A DNA stretch of 57,333 nucleotides from an uncultured Bacteroidia bacterium (GTDB lineage Bacteria; Bacteroidota; Bacteroidia; Bacteroidales; UBA932), in contig CADASN010000011.1 in assembly GCA_902790635.1 (NCBI GenBank), forward strand, positions 1 to 57,333, in the 5' to 3' direction. Positions 22,199-31,112 of the stretch are shown here, piece after piece. Each line of letters begins with the position of its first letter. Position 1 is the first letter of the stretch. Under the pieces are notes generated by a model. The model had not been told where the DNA came from, made no database searches, and worked only from the letters and a program-made list of their open reading frames with translations. Position numbers and translations under genes: made by a program.

Positions 22199-22203
22199 AA
22201 GCA

Positions 22204-22234
22204 CAAAGATAACGCAAAAAAAGAATTATCTTTG
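22204..22234. promoter_or_regulatory. Back-to-back promoters of rdgB and polyprenyl synthase
   Basis: Minus-strand TATCTTTG (22204-22211) and plus-strand TATCTTTG (22227-22234) form a mirrored pair. They end 5 and 6 nt before their ATG codons, consistent with leaderless or near-leaderless transcripts in both directions. Confidence 0.65.
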
Positions 22235-22240
22235 TGTACT

Positions 22241-23221
22241 ATGATGACAGAAACCCAGATTGACCACCTCGTCAAGGATCTTTTCGACGGCATCGAGTTC
22301 ACCAGCGAGCCGGCCGGACTGTACGATCCCTTGCGCTATATGATCGCGATCGGCGGCAAGCGCATCCGCCCGCGCCTGTGCCTGACCACCTATTCTTTCT
22401 TCGCCGACAGCTTCGGCGAGGGCATCCTGGCCCCCGCGACGGCGCTGGAGGTCTTCCACTCGTTCACCTTGATGCACGACGACATCATGGACCGTTCGCC
22501 GCTGCGCCGCGGCGTCCCGACGGTGTGGAAGAAATGGAACGAAGACACGGCCATCCTGTCCGGAGACGTGATGCTGATCGACGCGTACCAGCGTATCGCC
22601 AAGGCCCCGCATCGTGTGCTGGACCAGGTGCTGGCCCTGTTCTCCCGGACGGCCGCGCAGGTCTGCGACGGGCAGCAGTATGATCTGGATTTCGAGTCCC
22701 TGACGGAAGTGCCGATGGAGGAGTACAACAAGATGATCGGCCTCAAGACGGCCGTCCTGCTGGCCTGCTCGTCGGCGATGGGTGCCATCATCGGCGGGGC
22801 GTCCGACGCGGAGAGCGAGGCGCTCTACCGCTATGGCTACGAACTCGGCATGGCCTTCCAGGTGGCGGATGATTTTCTCGACGCCTTTGGCGACGAGAAG
22901 GTCTTCGGCAAGCCGATCGGCGGAGACATCGTCAACGGCAAGAAGAGCTGGCTGACGGTGCGTACGCTGGAGAAAACGACCGACAAGGCCGCCTTCCTGG
23001 CCGCTTTCGCCCTTCCGGCTGACACGCCGGAGCAGCGGGCGACCAAGATTTCCACGGTCCGGGACATCTACCTCCAGTGCGGCGTGGACCAAGACGCCAA
23101 GGCCGAGATCGTCCGCTTCACGGAGCGGGCGATGCAGGCGGTCGGCGGCGTGGGTTTCGGTGCCGTCAAGCTGGAGACCCTGCACCGCTTCGCGGAGAAA
23201 CTTGTCGGCCGGGCCAAATAG
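22241..23221 (+). CDS. Polyprenyl diphosphate synthase
   Basis: Trans-prenyltransferase that extends isoprenoid diphosphates, in Bacteroidota usually for the menaquinone side chain. The 326 residues carry GGKRIRPRL, the first Asp-rich motif in MHDDIMDRSPLRRG, the segment GDVMLIDAYQ, and the second Asp-rich motif FQVADDFLDAFGD with GKPIGGDIVNGKKS. Chain length cannot be read safely from the sequence, so no symbol is given. It ends directly against rsgA and forms an operon with rsgA and a MATE gene. Confidence 0.92.
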   Translation: MMTETQIDHLVKDLFDGIEFTSEPAGLYDPLRYMIAIGGKRIRPRLCLTTYSFFADSFGEGILAPATALEVFHSFTLMHDDIMDRSPLRRGVPTVWKKWNEDTAILSGDVMLIDAYQRIAKAPHRVLDQVLALFSRTAAQVCDGQQYDLDFESLTEVPMEEYNKMIGLKTAVLLACSSAMGAIIGGASDAESEALYRYGYELGMAFQVADDFLDAFGDEKVFGKPIGGDIVNGKKSWLTVRTLEKTTDKAAFLAAFALPADTPEQRATKISTVRDIYLQCGVDQDAKAEIVRFTERAMQAVGGVGFGAVKLETLHRFAEKLVGRAK

Positions 23222-24160
23222 ATGGGCGGGGAAGCGACGGTCGTCAAGAATGCGGGAAGCCATTACCTGCTGAGCGAACTGCCCGCCTGGGACCTGTTCC
23301 CGGCCGTGCTGCGCGGCAAGGTCCGCCTGCAGCGCAGCGGTGCCACGAATCCCGTGGCCGTGGGCGACCGGGTCCGCTACGAGTCCGACGGAGTGCCCAC
23401 GGAGGAGCATCCTGCCGTCATCAAGGAGATTTTCCCGCGCGAGAACTATCTCATCCGCCGCTCGACCAACCTCTCCCGGCAGTCCCATGTCATCGCGGCC
23501 AACCTGGACCAGGCGGTCATCATTGTCAGCCTCTTTTTCCCGGAGATCAAGCTTCCCTTCCTGGACCGCATCCTCGTGACCTGCGAGGTCTATAAGGTTC
23601 CCGTCCTGATCGTCCTCGCGAAAGTGGATCTCTACCGCGACGTGGCGCCGGAGATGATCGAAGCCTTCCGGCGGATTTATGAAGGAGCCGGCTACCCGGT
23701 CGTGGAGACCTCCGTGCGGACGGGCGAGGGGATCGAAACCCTGCGCGAGCGCTGCCGGGACCGCATCAATCTCTTTACGGGAGAATCCGGCGTCGGCAAG
23801 TCCAGCCTCATCAAGGCACTGGACCCGGCGCTCGATCCCAAGATCGGGCAGATCTCCGAGGCCCATCTCCAGGGCAAGCATACCACCTCCCTCTATGAGA
23901 TGTACCACCTGGCTTCCGGCGGCTTCGTGATCGATACCCCGGGCCTGCGCGGCTTCGGCCTGGTGGATCTCGGGAAGGAGGAGATCTCCAAGTATTTCCC
24001 GGAGATGCTCCGGGTGATGGACGACTGCCGCTTCGTGCCCTGCACGCATACCCATGAGCCCGGCTGCGCCGTCAAAGAGGCGCTGGAAGCCGGGCAGATC
24101 AGTGCCGAACGTTACAATTCCTACCTCGGGATGCTCGAGGAGGACAAGAAATTCCGATGA
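23222..24160 (+). CDS. rsgA: Ribosome small subunit-dependent GTPase A
   Basis: Circularly permuted GTPase that checks late 30S subunit maturation. The 312 residues show an N-terminal OB fold (about 1-70), then G motifs in permuted order: NLDQAVIIVS, LAKVDLYRD (G4), TGESGVGKSS (G1 P-loop), GKHTT (switch I), DTPGLRGFG (G3). A C-terminal zinc knuckle follows (CRFVPCTHTHEPGCAV). It begins right after the polyprenyl synthase stop codon and overlaps the MATE gene by 4 bases (ATGA). Confidence 0.95.
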   Translation: MGGEATVVKNAGSHYLLSELPAWDLFPAVLRGKVRLQRSGATNPVAVGDRVRYESDGVPTEEHPAVIKEIFPRENYLIRRSTNLSRQSHVIAANLDQAVIIVSLFFPEIKLPFLDRILVTCEVYKVPVLIVLAKVDLYRDVAPEMIEAFRRIYEGAGYPVVETSVRTGEGIETLRERCRDRINLFTGESGVGKSSLIKALDPALDPKIGQISEAHLQGKHTTSLYEMYHLASGGFVIDTPGLRGFGLVDLGKEEISKYFPEMLRVMDDCRFVPCTHTHEPGCAVKEALEAGQISAERYNSYLGMLEEDKKFR

Positions 24161-25524
24161 CTCGGGGCGCCCTCAACCGCGAGATCCTGCGGCTGGCCAT
24201 CCCGAGCATCCTGGCCGGGATCACGGTCCCGCTGGTCGGCATGGTGGACACCGCCGTGGCGGGCCATCTGGCCGGCGACACGGCGGCGCAGATCGGCGCC
24301 ATCTCCGTGGGGGCCATGGTGCTCTCGCTGCTGTACTGGACTTTCGGTTTCCTGCGCACCGGTACGGGCGGCCTGACCGCCCAGGCTTTCGGCCGGGAGG
24401 ATCCTGCGGAGTGCGCGCGCATCTTCCTGCGCGGGGTAGCGCTGGCGCTGCTGGCCGCGCTCCTCGCCCTGTTGCTGCAATGGCCTTTCTTCAAGGGTGT
24501 TATGCTCATGACAAACGCTTCCCCGGAGGTAGAAGCGCTTGCGGAGCGCTATTTCTTCATCCGCATCTGGGCGGCGCCCGCCACGATGTCGCTGATGGCC
24601 CTGCGCGGCTGGTTCGTGGGCATGCAGGATTCCGTGCATCCGATGTGGATGGACCTCATCATCAACGGGGTCAATATCGTCCTCAGCGTACTGCTGGCCT
24701 TCGGAATCGGTCCGTGGGAGGGCATGGGCTTTACCGGCATCCCGCTGGGCACCGTCATCGCGCAGTACACGGGCCTGCTGTATGGCCTGCTGGTCTGCTG
24801 CCGCCGCTACGGAAGCACGGTTTTCGCCCGCCTGCAGCGCGCGGATTTCAGCGCCCTGCTCCACGACGGCTCGACCGGGCGCTTCTTCCGGATGAACCTG
24901 GACCTGCTCGGCCGCTCGTTCTTCTTTATCCTCATCTACATCGGTTTCACGATGATCAATGCGGGCTACGGCGACCTGATGCTGGCGGCCGGCTCCATCA
25001 TGATGCAACTGCTGATGTTCTTCAGCTTTTTCACCGACGGGTTTGCGTATGCGGGGGAGGCCCTGACCGGGCGCTTCATCGGTGCGCGCGATGCCGGGAT
25101 GCTGCACCGGAGCGTCCGTCAGGTCTTCGTCTGGAGCGCCGGGATCGGGGTGCTGTTCATCGGATTGTATGCGGTCGCGGGCCTTCCGGCCGTGCGTCTG
25201 CTGACCTCCGACGGGGAGGTGGTGGAGGCTGCCCGGAAGTTCCTTCCGTGGTTGCTGCTGATGCCGCCGCTGGGCTGCGCCGCTTTCACCTGGGACGGTA
25301 TCTTCCTGGGAGCCACGGCTTCCCGTGGCCTGATGGTGTCCATGGCCGGCGCCGCCCTGTCTTTCTTCGTGGTCTGGTATATAGGAAAATGGCTGCTCGG
25401 GTCCGAAGGCGAAGCAGCCATCCATCTGCTGTTTGGAGCATATTTCGCGCACCTGGCATTCCGGACGGTCTGGCTGACCATCCGCTACCGCCGGGAAGTC
25501 CTCGGGGCTATTGGAACATCATGA
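24157..25524 (+). CDS. MATE family efflux transporter (DinF-like)
   Basis: A 455-residue inner membrane antiporter of the MatE family with about 12 hydrophobic helices in two homologous halves. The N-terminus has LRLAIPSILAGITVPLVGMVD.AVAGHL, and MALRGWFVGMQDS marks the first half. The second half begins near FRMNLDLLGRSFFF and contains GEALTGRFIGARD. It probably exports cationic or organic compounds using Na+ or H+; the substrate cannot be stated. Its start overlaps the rsgA stop. The sequence after its stop is repeat-rich. Confidence 0.92.
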   Translation: MTRGALNREILRLAIPSILAGITVPLVGMVDTAVAGHLAGDTAAQIGAISVGAMVLSLLYWTFGFLRTGTGGLTAQAFGREDPAECARIFLRGVALALLAALLALLLQWPFFKGVMLMTNASPEVEALAERYFFIRIWAAPATMSLMALRGWFVGMQDSVHPMWMDLIINGVNIVLSVLLAFGIGPWEGMGFTGIPLGTVIAQYTGLLYGLLVCCRRYGSTVFARLQRADFSALLHDGSTGRFFRMNLDLLGRSFFFILIYIGFTMINAGYGDLMLAAGSIMMQLLMFFSFFTDGFAYAGEALTGRFIGARDAGMLHRSVRQVFVWSAGIGVLFIGLYAVAGLPAVRLLTSDGEVVEAARKFLPWLLLMPPLGCAAFTWDGIFLGATASRGLMVSMAGAALSFFVVWYIGKWLLGSEGEAAIHLLFGAYFAHLAFRTVWLTIRYRREVLGAIGTS

Positions 25525-25617
25525 TCTCCGTCATCCCGGGTTCCGTTATCGTTACCTCGGGTTCCATCATCGTCATCCCGGGCCTGACCCCTCATCATCC
25601 GCCGACTTGACACCTCC

Positions 25618-25645
25618 GTCATCCGCCGACTTGATCGGCGGATCT
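25618..25645. repeat. GATC-centred palindrome repeat
   Basis: ATCCGCCGACTTGATCGGCG followed by GAT forms a near-perfect stem. Similar units are at 39103-39128, 42307-42327 and 43794-43819, and one is embedded in metH. Confidence 0.7.
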
Positions 25646-25756
25646 CCTTTCGCCGAGAGCGAAGAACCCTTCCAGCGCTCCCGGAGTACGGAAATAACGG
25701 TCGCCGGGAGCAGAGAAGGCCCCTGGTGCTCCCGGAATGCGGTCGCAACGCTGCCT

Positions 25757-25823
25757 CAAACGGGGACATTGACTGCATTTTACGCACTTATTGCGGCCTT
25801 TAGCACCACGCCAGGGACATTGG
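25757..25823 (-). repeat. Dispersed 78-bp palindromic element, copy C (decayed)
   Basis: Reads in the orientation opposite to copy A. The body with TACGCACTTATTGCGGCC and one CAATGTCCC end is kept. The large hairpin has lost its outer arm (CTGCCTCAAACGGGGACATTG), so this copy looks degenerate. Confidence 0.75.
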
Positions 25824-25935
25824 CGACGGTCAGGAGGGTTTGAGAGCCTTCACCTGTAATCTGCAGATTCGGATAAGTCGGCGGATCCTGATAAATAAGG
25901 ATGGCATCTTCGACGGATGCTATCCTTATTTTGAT

Positions 25936-25985
25936 TATCTTTGCAAGATGGATTTGCCGCCGGCAAACCTGTCCGGAAAATAATT
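25936..25985 (+). promoter_or_regulatory. gpmI promoter box and short leader open frame
   Basis: TATCTTTG at 25936-25943 is followed after 4 nt by ATG 25950, which opens a 11-codon frame ([11 protein letters not shown]). The gpmI start is a further 78 bases away, with hairpins between. The small frame may be a leader peptide or chance. Confidence 0.4.
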
Positions 25986-26063
25986 TCCGGCCGCCCGCCT
26001 GGCATCGCTCCGGCCGGCGGCGAGAGCGATGCCAGAATGACAAATATAAAAGAACAAAAATAT

Positions 26064-27587
26064 ATGAACCGTAAAGTACTTCTGATGATCCTCGACGGTT
26101 GGGGCGAGGGCAAACACGATTATTCCAACGCCATCTGGGCGCAGGGTACGCCCGTCATCGACGGCCTGCGCGCAAAATATCCCTACGGCCACCTGCAGGC
26201 CTGCGGCGAATACGTCGGCCTGCCGGACGGACAGATGGGCAACTCCGAAGTCGGCCACATGAACCTCGGCGCCGGCCGCGTGGTCTATCAGGACCTCGTC
26301 AAGATCAATATGGCCGTCCGCGACCACAAGTTCCTCGACAACGCCGAGATCAAGGCGGTCTATGACTACGTCAAGACCTCCGGCAAGAAGCTCCACCTGA
26401 TGGGCCTCACCTCTCACGGCGGCGTGCACTCCTCCCTGGAGCACGTGTATGAATTTCTTCGCGTAGCGAAGGAATATGGCCTGGAGCAGGTCTATGTCCA
26501 TGCTTTCATGGACGGCCGCGACACCGACCCGCGCAGCGGCAAGGGTTTCCTCGAGGAGCTCGAGCAGAAGATGGCCGAAACGACCGGCAAGATCGCTTCC
26601 GTGTGCGGCCGCTTCTACGCGATGGACCGCGACAAGCGCTGGAACCGCGTCAAGGAAGCCTACGACCTGCTGGTCGAAGGCAAGGGCGCCGCTTTCACCT
26701 CCGCCATCGACGGCATCCAGGCGTCCTATGACGCTGACGTGACCGACGAATTCGTCAAGCCGATCGTCATCACCGACGCTGCCGGCGCTCCCCTTGCCAA
26801 GATCGAAGAAGGCGATGCCGTCATCTTCTACAATTTCCGCAATGACCGCGCCCGCGAGCTCACCACCGTGCTGACGCAGAAGGATATGCCGGAGGAAGGG
26901 ATGCACACCTTGCCGCTGTACTACTGCTGCCTCACCCCGTACGACGCCTCCTTCACCGGCGTGCACATCCTCTTCGACAAGGAGCTGGTGAACGACACCC
27001 TCGGCGAGACGGTCTCCAAGGCAGGCAAGCGTCAACTGCGTATCGCCGAGACGGAGAAATACGCCCACGTGACCTTCTTCTTCAACGGCGGCCGCGAGCT
27101 GCAGTTCGAGGGAGAGGACCGCATCCTGGTGAATTCCCCGAAGGTCCCGACCTATGACCTGCTGCCGCAGATGAGCGCCCCCGAGGTGGCCGAGAAGCTG
27201 ATCGACAAGATCAACTCCGAGGTCGAAGACCTCATCATCCTCAACTTCGCCAACGGCGACATGGTCGGCCACACGGGTGTCTATACCGCCGTGACCAAGA
27301 CCGTCGAGTGCATCGACAAGCTGGTGGGTAAAGTGGTCGAGGCCGCCATCGCGCACGACTATGTGGTCCTGCTGACCGCCGACCATGGCAATGCCGACTA
27401 TGAGGTCAACCCGGATGGTTCGCCGAACACGGCGCACTCCCTGAACACGGTCCAGTTCGTCGTGATGAACGCCGGCGACGCCGTGAAGACGGTGAAGGAC
27501 GGCGCGCTCTGCAACGTGGCGCCGACCATCCTCAAGCTGATGGGCATCCCGCAGCCCGCCGCGATGACCGCCGAGCCGCTGATCTAG
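26064..27587 (+). CDS. gpmI: 2,3-bisphosphoglycerate-independent phosphoglycerate mutase
   Basis: Manganese-dependent glycolytic enzyme interconverting 3- and 2-phosphoglycerate. The 507 residues are in the alkaline phosphatase superfamily. They show [10 protein letters not shown] near the N-terminus, the catalytic serine in [65 protein letters not shown] and TADHGNAD. The start MNRKVL is preferred to an upstream TTG because it matches the family N-terminus. The last 6 codons (AEPLI and stop) recur at 33143-33163 on the far side of the AT-rich island, which suggests that this gene's 3' end served as an insertion site. Confidence 0.96.
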   Translation: MNRKVLLMILDGWGEGKHDYSNAIWAQGTPVIDGLRAKYPYGHLQACGEYVGLPDGQMGNSEVGHMNLGAGRVVYQDLVKINMAVRDHKFLDNAEIKAVYDYVKTSGKKLHLMGLTSHGGVHSSLEHVYEFLRVAKEYGLEQVYVHAFMDGRDTDPRSGKGFLEELEQKMAETTGKIASVCGRFYAMDRDKRWNRVKEAYDLLVEGKGAAFTSAIDGIQASYDADVTDEFVKPIVITDAAGAPLAKIEEGDAVIFYNFRNDRARELTTVLTQKDMPEEGMHTLPLYYCCLTPYDASFTGVHILFDKELVNDTLGETVSKAGKRQLRIAETEKYAHVTFFFNGGRELQFEGEDRILVNSPKVPTYDLLPQMSAPEVAEKLIDKINSEVEDLIILNFANGDMVGHTGVYTAVTKTVECIDKLVGKVVEAAIAHDYVVLLTADHGNADYEVNPDGSPNTAHSLNTVQFVVMNAGDAVKTVKDGALCNVAPTILKLMGIPQPAAMTAEPLI

Positions 27588-27589
27588 AT
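27569..27589 (+). repeat. Left 21-bp direct repeat at the gpmI 3' end (candidate att site)
   Basis: CGCCGAGCCGCTGATCTAGA plus T matches 33143-33163 at 20 of 21 bases, in the same orientation. It covers the last codons and stop of gpmI. The two copies enclose the AT-rich protease island. Confidence 0.6.
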
Positions 27590-27602
27590 TCTTTATCTGT
27601 AA

Positions 27603-27655
27603 AACCGATTGCCGGGAGCGTAGATGTTCTCTACTGCTCCCGGCGATCGGTTTTT
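27603..27655 (+). terminator. Terminator after gpmI
   Basis: The arms AACCGATTGCCGGGAGC and GCTCCCGGCGATCGGTT pair around a 16-nt loop and are followed by a T-run. It lies just inside the proposed left junction of the island. Confidence 0.85.
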
Positions 27656-27682
27656 GAAGTGCGCCCCTTTTGTTGGACGGGT

Positions 27683-27810
27683 TTAACAATAAAACTTATG
27701 GTTATGGGTTCGGTACTGCACCGGACTCTTTCCGTTTAGTATCTCCTTTATGCAATCGTAGTTGTAATAGCGGATATAGGCAGGGAGCATTTCTTGCTGC
27801 TATCGGGAGC
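27683..27810 (-). pseudogene. Remnant of an IS3-family transposase (C-terminal fragment)
   Basis: On the minus strand an open stretch reads QEMLPAYIRYYNYDCIKEI, LNGKSPVQYRTH, NHKFYC, stop at 27683. YIRYYN..RIK..LNG.SPVQYRT is the conserved end of the IS3/IS150-type DDE integrase core. Only about 40 codons remain. The sequence just beyond (TGTTGGACGGGTTTAAC) looks like an IS3-type terminal repeat. It marks past transposition at the left end of the accessory island. The lipoprotein gene starts or ends within a few bases of it. Confidence 0.8.
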
Positions 27811-27814
27811 ATGG

Positions 27815-28381
27815 TCATAATTTCTCTTGCGAGAACGGAATGACGACATCCTCCATCCAGCAGTTAACTTCCGCCAGGCCTGTTGGCAGCTTTGGATATA
27901 GGGCAACGATGGGACGAAGAGAGGTGTGGGCAACCGTGCCATTACCATGTCTGACAAAGTGTAAGTAAAGCTTTGTTTTTCCAAAAACAACTTTGGCCCG
28001 CTGATCCTTTATATACCAGTCCATACCATATCCGGGAGCACACCGCCCCAAAACCAGGGAATACTTGCTGAAATCGATATCCGGCAGCCGATAGACCCTT
28101 CCCCCGGCCTCAATTTCACGGGGGAAATGCCAATCGTTCAGGACAAAAGCAAATTCTTCGCTTTCAATATGGTTCTCCTCAATAATGCCCTTTAAGGCAA
28201 CGGATTTCAGCATTTCAAAGTCCTCTGTATATAGGACATTCATCTCTGAACCGCCAGACTCCACATACAAATCAACCGGTGCAAGGACTTCCTTGTCGTT
28301 CCCGTCAAAGATCCCCTCAAACCCGCATCCCGCAAAAAGGAACAACGCACAGGAAAAGGCAACACAACGCAATCGTTTCAT
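27815..28381 (-). CDS. Uncharacterised lipoprotein of the protease operon
   Basis: A 188-residue lipoprotein (MKRLRC start, lipobox LFAGC near residue 18). The mature domain is mixed alpha/beta, with LYTEDFEMLKSVALKG, FSKYSLVLGRCAPGYGMDW and GKTKLYLHFVRHG. No family recognised. It follows the subtilisin-like gene by 17 bp on the same strand, so it is almost certainly co-transcribed. It could be an inhibitor, immunity partner or substrate-binding partner of the protease; this is inference. Its 3' end abuts the transposase remnant. Confidence 0.75.
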   Translation of the reverse strand: MKRLRCVAFSCALFLFAGCGFEGIFDGNDKEVLAPVDLYVESGGSEMNVLYTEDFEMLKSVALKGIIEENHIESEEFAFVLNDWHFPREIEAGGRVYRLPDIDFSKYSLVLGRCAPGYGMDWYIKDQRAKVVFGKTKLYLHFVRHGNGTVAHTSLRPIVALYPKLPTGLAEVNCWMEDVVIPFSQEKL

Positions 28382-28398
28382 AATCAATGAATTAATCG

Positions 28399-30567
28399 TT
28401 ACAAATCAAAAATCCTAACATACACTCTACGCCGGGTTCCATCGGGAACAGTAGCGTTGGGCAAAGAAAGCTGACAAGTATTACCGCTGCCAAAGGAAAA
28501 ATATGTGTATGCGTTAGGAGTTGGCGTATCAAATGCTATGCCAACCTGCAGATTTCCAGGACAATCAATACAGCTGGCATAAAGATCAAACGTAATATTT
28601 GAAATCGTACTCCCGGAGGTCGCCGTCAGTGTTTCTCCACGATAAACAGGGTATCCTGCCTGATGTCCACTTTCGATACTATTATACAAATCACAGGAAA
28701 TCAGACACACTGGTTGTCCTCCTATTGTCCCGTATGCATCAACTATAACATTATCTAATTGATAGGACGAACTGTTCGTTATCGTAAAATCAAATCCAGA
28801 TGTATGATCCAACGTGTTTTGCAGGACGGCCGCACTTGCCATAGAGAGCGCGGCATCAGCTTGAACCAAACCATAGCCAACCTCATTGTTCCATGTAGCA
28901 GGCGGATAATTCCCATCTTCTGAGAAATAATATCCTGATAGTTTACTGCAACCCATCTCAATGGCCCGACGAACATACTCTTGTGGCAAATCAGGATATT
29001 CTGAAAGAATCAACGCTGCGATTCCTGCAACATGAGGTGCCGCAGCAGAGGTTCCTCCGAACCAAATAGAATAACTCGTATCAAGATAATCCCAGGTTTT
29101 GTTATGCCAAACAAGTAACTGAGTATTGAATCCATATATATCGGAACAATCGGTTGTAGGAATGAATACTCCTGGCGCTACGACATCCAATGCGCTACCG
29201 TAATTACTGGCCCAAGTTTCATTATCCGGAGTAGAATAGTCTTTGCGTTTCCCATTAACAGATATTGCACCAACTGACATGACATAATAAAGAGAAGATG
29301 GATACGATACGTTATTATTTCCATTGTTTCCCGAGGAAAACACGACAACACATCCTTTGCCGTTCCGACCTAATGTTGTGGCGTTGTAAATCGCCGAAGA
29401 AAGCTGTGTACACTGTGTGTTTGCTCCCCAAGAACAGTTGATGACATCTGCACCATGTGAACGCGCCCAATTAAAGCCCCTTGTGGCAGCAGGCAAATAA
29501 ATCTGAACTATTTCATTATAACCAATATATTCTCCTACACGGATTGGCATAATCTTGCATCCTGGGGAAACACCGCTAATTCCGATACCATTATCCTTCA
29601 CAGCACCAATTATACCAGCAACAGCGGTTCCATGATAAGCATTACTCTCTCGAGCTGCTCCTCCTGATACATATGTTGTGTCTATCGCATCATATCCGGC
29701 AATGATATTTGATGCCAAATCAGGGTGCGTTAGTTCAACACCAGTATCCAAAACGGCTACAATGATATCACTGCTCCCTTCAGTAGTATTCCACGCCGAT
29801 TCAACATTAATGTCAATCCCAGAATTGTTATATTGCCCCGTGTTTTTTAGATTCCACTGATTAGAATAATTCGTGTCTGGGGAGTCCAATGGGTTAAAAA
29901 CAAAAAAGCACGGGGATGTGTACTCAAACAAACCTGTTTCATAGAAAAGAGCAGAGAGTTCAACTGTTCCGAGTTTTGAGTCTTTCTTTCGACGCACAAA
30001 GTAGACATCATTTTCAAAGCCAGAGTACTGAAAAACATTACATCCATACTCTTCCGCTAAAGCCGTTAAGCTAGAATACCCGGATCGGCTTCGAATCTTA
30101 ACAGAAAATTCGTCTGAAACAGAGGAAAGCTGAGATTCTTCTCCAAACATATATGATACATATCGCACATCAGGATAATTCAGCAGATCATCCACCTGTT
30201 CAGAAGTAATTGCTTCTCCTATGGATTGCAAAATCAATGTGTGATAGGAAGACGACCCCGCCTCATTAAACAAATCCGTTTTTCCGGTGTTCCAGATTTT
30301 AAGGCAAGAAACGCTATTTATCCCGGCAACATAGTTATGCAAGGATATCGCATCTTGAAAACAGACCATTATTAAATCCTGCCGCTCTTGCAAAAAGATT
30401 TTTTCATCATAATAGTAATAATAGTTTTCGTTTTCTCCTTTAGTTCCAAGGGCTGGAGTGGATGTTGTCGACTCCGTTGATTCAAAATCTTCAGAAATGT
30501 TCAAATACGCACACCCACCAAGAAGAAGGGAGATGGATAAAAAGAGTAGTATTTTCCTGATTATCAT
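28399..30567 (-). CDS. Subtilisin-like (S8) serine protease, lipid-anchored
   Basis: A 722-residue exported protease with lipobox LLLGGC near residue 18. A propeptide-like N-terminal part runs to about 215 and the S8 catalytic domain from about 235 to 570. The triad is complete: Asp near 272 in AVLDTGVELTHPDL, His near 312 in YHGTAVAGIIGA, Ser near 507 in GGTSAAAPHVAGIAAL. The oxyanion Asn is in FSSGNNGNN. The last 145 residues form a beta-rich domain. GC content is far below the flanking housekeeping genes. It lies in an operon between a DUF3244 protein (15 bp upstream) and a lipoprotein (17 bp downstream). Target unknown. Confidence 0.92.
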   Translation of the reverse strand: MIIRKILLFLSISLLLGGCAYLNISEDFESTESTTSTPALGTKGENENYYYYYDEKIFLQERQDLIMVCFQDAISLHNYVAGINSVSCLKIWNTGKTDLFNEAGSSSYHTLILQSIGEAITSEQVDDLLNYPDVRYVSYMFGEESQLSSVSDEFSVKIRSRSGYSSLTALAEEYGCNVFQYSGFENDVYFVRRKKDSKLGTVELSALFYETGLFEYTSPCFFVFNPLDSPDTNYSNQWNLKNTGQYNNSGIDINVESAWNTTEGSSDIIVAVLDTGVELTHPDLASNIIAGYDAIDTTYVSGGAARESNAYHGTAVAGIIGAVKDNGIGISGVSPGCKIMPIRVGEYIGYNEIVQIYLPAATRGFNWARSHGADVINCSWGANTQCTQLSSAIYNATTLGRNGKGCVVVFSSGNNGNNNVSYPSSLYYVMSVGAISVNGKRKDYSTPDNETWASNYGSALDVVAPGVFIPTTDCSDIYGFNTQLLVWHNKTWDYLDTSYSIWFGGTSAAAPHVAGIAALILSEYPDLPQEYVRRAIEMGCSKLSGYYFSEDGNYPPATWNNEVGYGLVQADAALSMASAAVLQNTLDHTSGFDFTITNSSSYQLDNVIVDAYGTIGGQPVCLISCDLYNSIESGHQAGYPVYRGETLTATSGSTISNITFDLYASCIDCPGNLQVGIAFDTPTPNAYTYFSFGSGNTCQLSLPNATVPDGTRRRVYVRIFDL

Positions 30568-30582
30568 AAGCAATGGCAATAA

Positions 30583-30975
30583 TTAAATGATAATGAAAAC
30601 ACCATAGTAAACCGTTCCTGAAGAAAGAGTGAATGTGATTTGCCACTGACCAACAGTTCCGGAAATTGGTAGAAGCATCGGGCCGGCCAGGGCGTTGACG
30701 ACAGACTGGCTATACTCCCCGGTGGTCTGGTTTTCGATCTCAATAACAATAGAACCAAGATCGAATTGATAGTTAACAACAATCGTAGAGAGTGTAGAGG
30801 AATAGTATCCTGTTATTGGTATCAGGGCCGGTGCATGAAATACTGGCCCTTGCCCATTCGATCCACCATCTCCGATATTAATAGGAGTTTGATCATCGCC
30901 TCCGTCAGCTCTGATTTCCTGAAAAGGAACAAGCATTATAAGAAATGCAGAAAGAAAGATTAATAGCTTATTCAT
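30583..30975 (-). CDS. Small secreted DUF3244-type protein
   Basis: A 130-residue exported protein: signal MNKLLIFLSAFLIMLVPF, then a Gly/Asp-rich linker and a compact beta domain. The domain pattern IVVNYQFDLGSIVIEIENQTTG, LPISGTVGQWQITFTLSSG, YYGVFII matches the DUF3244 type found as small secreted proteins in Bacteroidota. It is the first gene of the protease operon. The start was chosen at 30975 because a longer frame from 31020 would run across the promoter box. Possible roles are chaperone, inhibitor or substrate of the protease; not established. Confidence 0.8.
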   Translation of the reverse strand: MNKLLIFLSAFLIMLVPFQEIRADGGDDQTPINIGDGGSNGQGPVFHAPALIPITGYYSSTLSTIVVNYQFDLGSIVIEIENQTTGEYSQSVVNALAGPMLLPISGTVGQWQITFTLSSGTVYYGVFIII

Positions 30976-30999
30976 ATTTTTATGGGTTATTGTGACACA

Positions 31000-31019
31000 C
31001 AAAAATATGACAAGTGTCA
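31000..31019 (-). promoter_or_regulatory. Promoter of the protease operon with palindromic operator candidate
   Basis: Minus-strand TATTTTTG (31000-31007) is the -7 box, 24 nt before ATG 30975. Immediately upstream lies TGACA-AG-TGTCA (31008-31019), a perfect 5-bp palindrome in the -7/-33 spacer, ideally placed for a regulator. Confidence 0.6.
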
Positions 31020-31112
31020 AATGCTTTCCAAATAATCAGTCTGACAAGCAAGGACTATACGGATGTCTATTAATCTGCTAATAATCAACAGTTTATTTCC
31101 GTCCATCTGCTA

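Larger units (their letters stand above)
25525..26063. other. Repeat-filled intergenic region before gpmI
   Basis: No gene is seen in the first 410 bases. They hold short near-repeats of a TCATCCCGGG type (about 25531-25585), a full GATC palindrome at 25618-25645 with a partial copy before it, and a decayed copy of the 78-bp element (25757-25823). Next come a -7 box TATCTTTG (25936-25943) and a tiny open frame [11 protein letters not shown] (25950-25985). Two hairpins follow: one around 25974-26000 (TCCGG...CCGGA-like), and GGCATCGCTC/GAGCGATGCC at 26003-26035. The gpmI ATG is at 26064. Confidence 0.7.
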
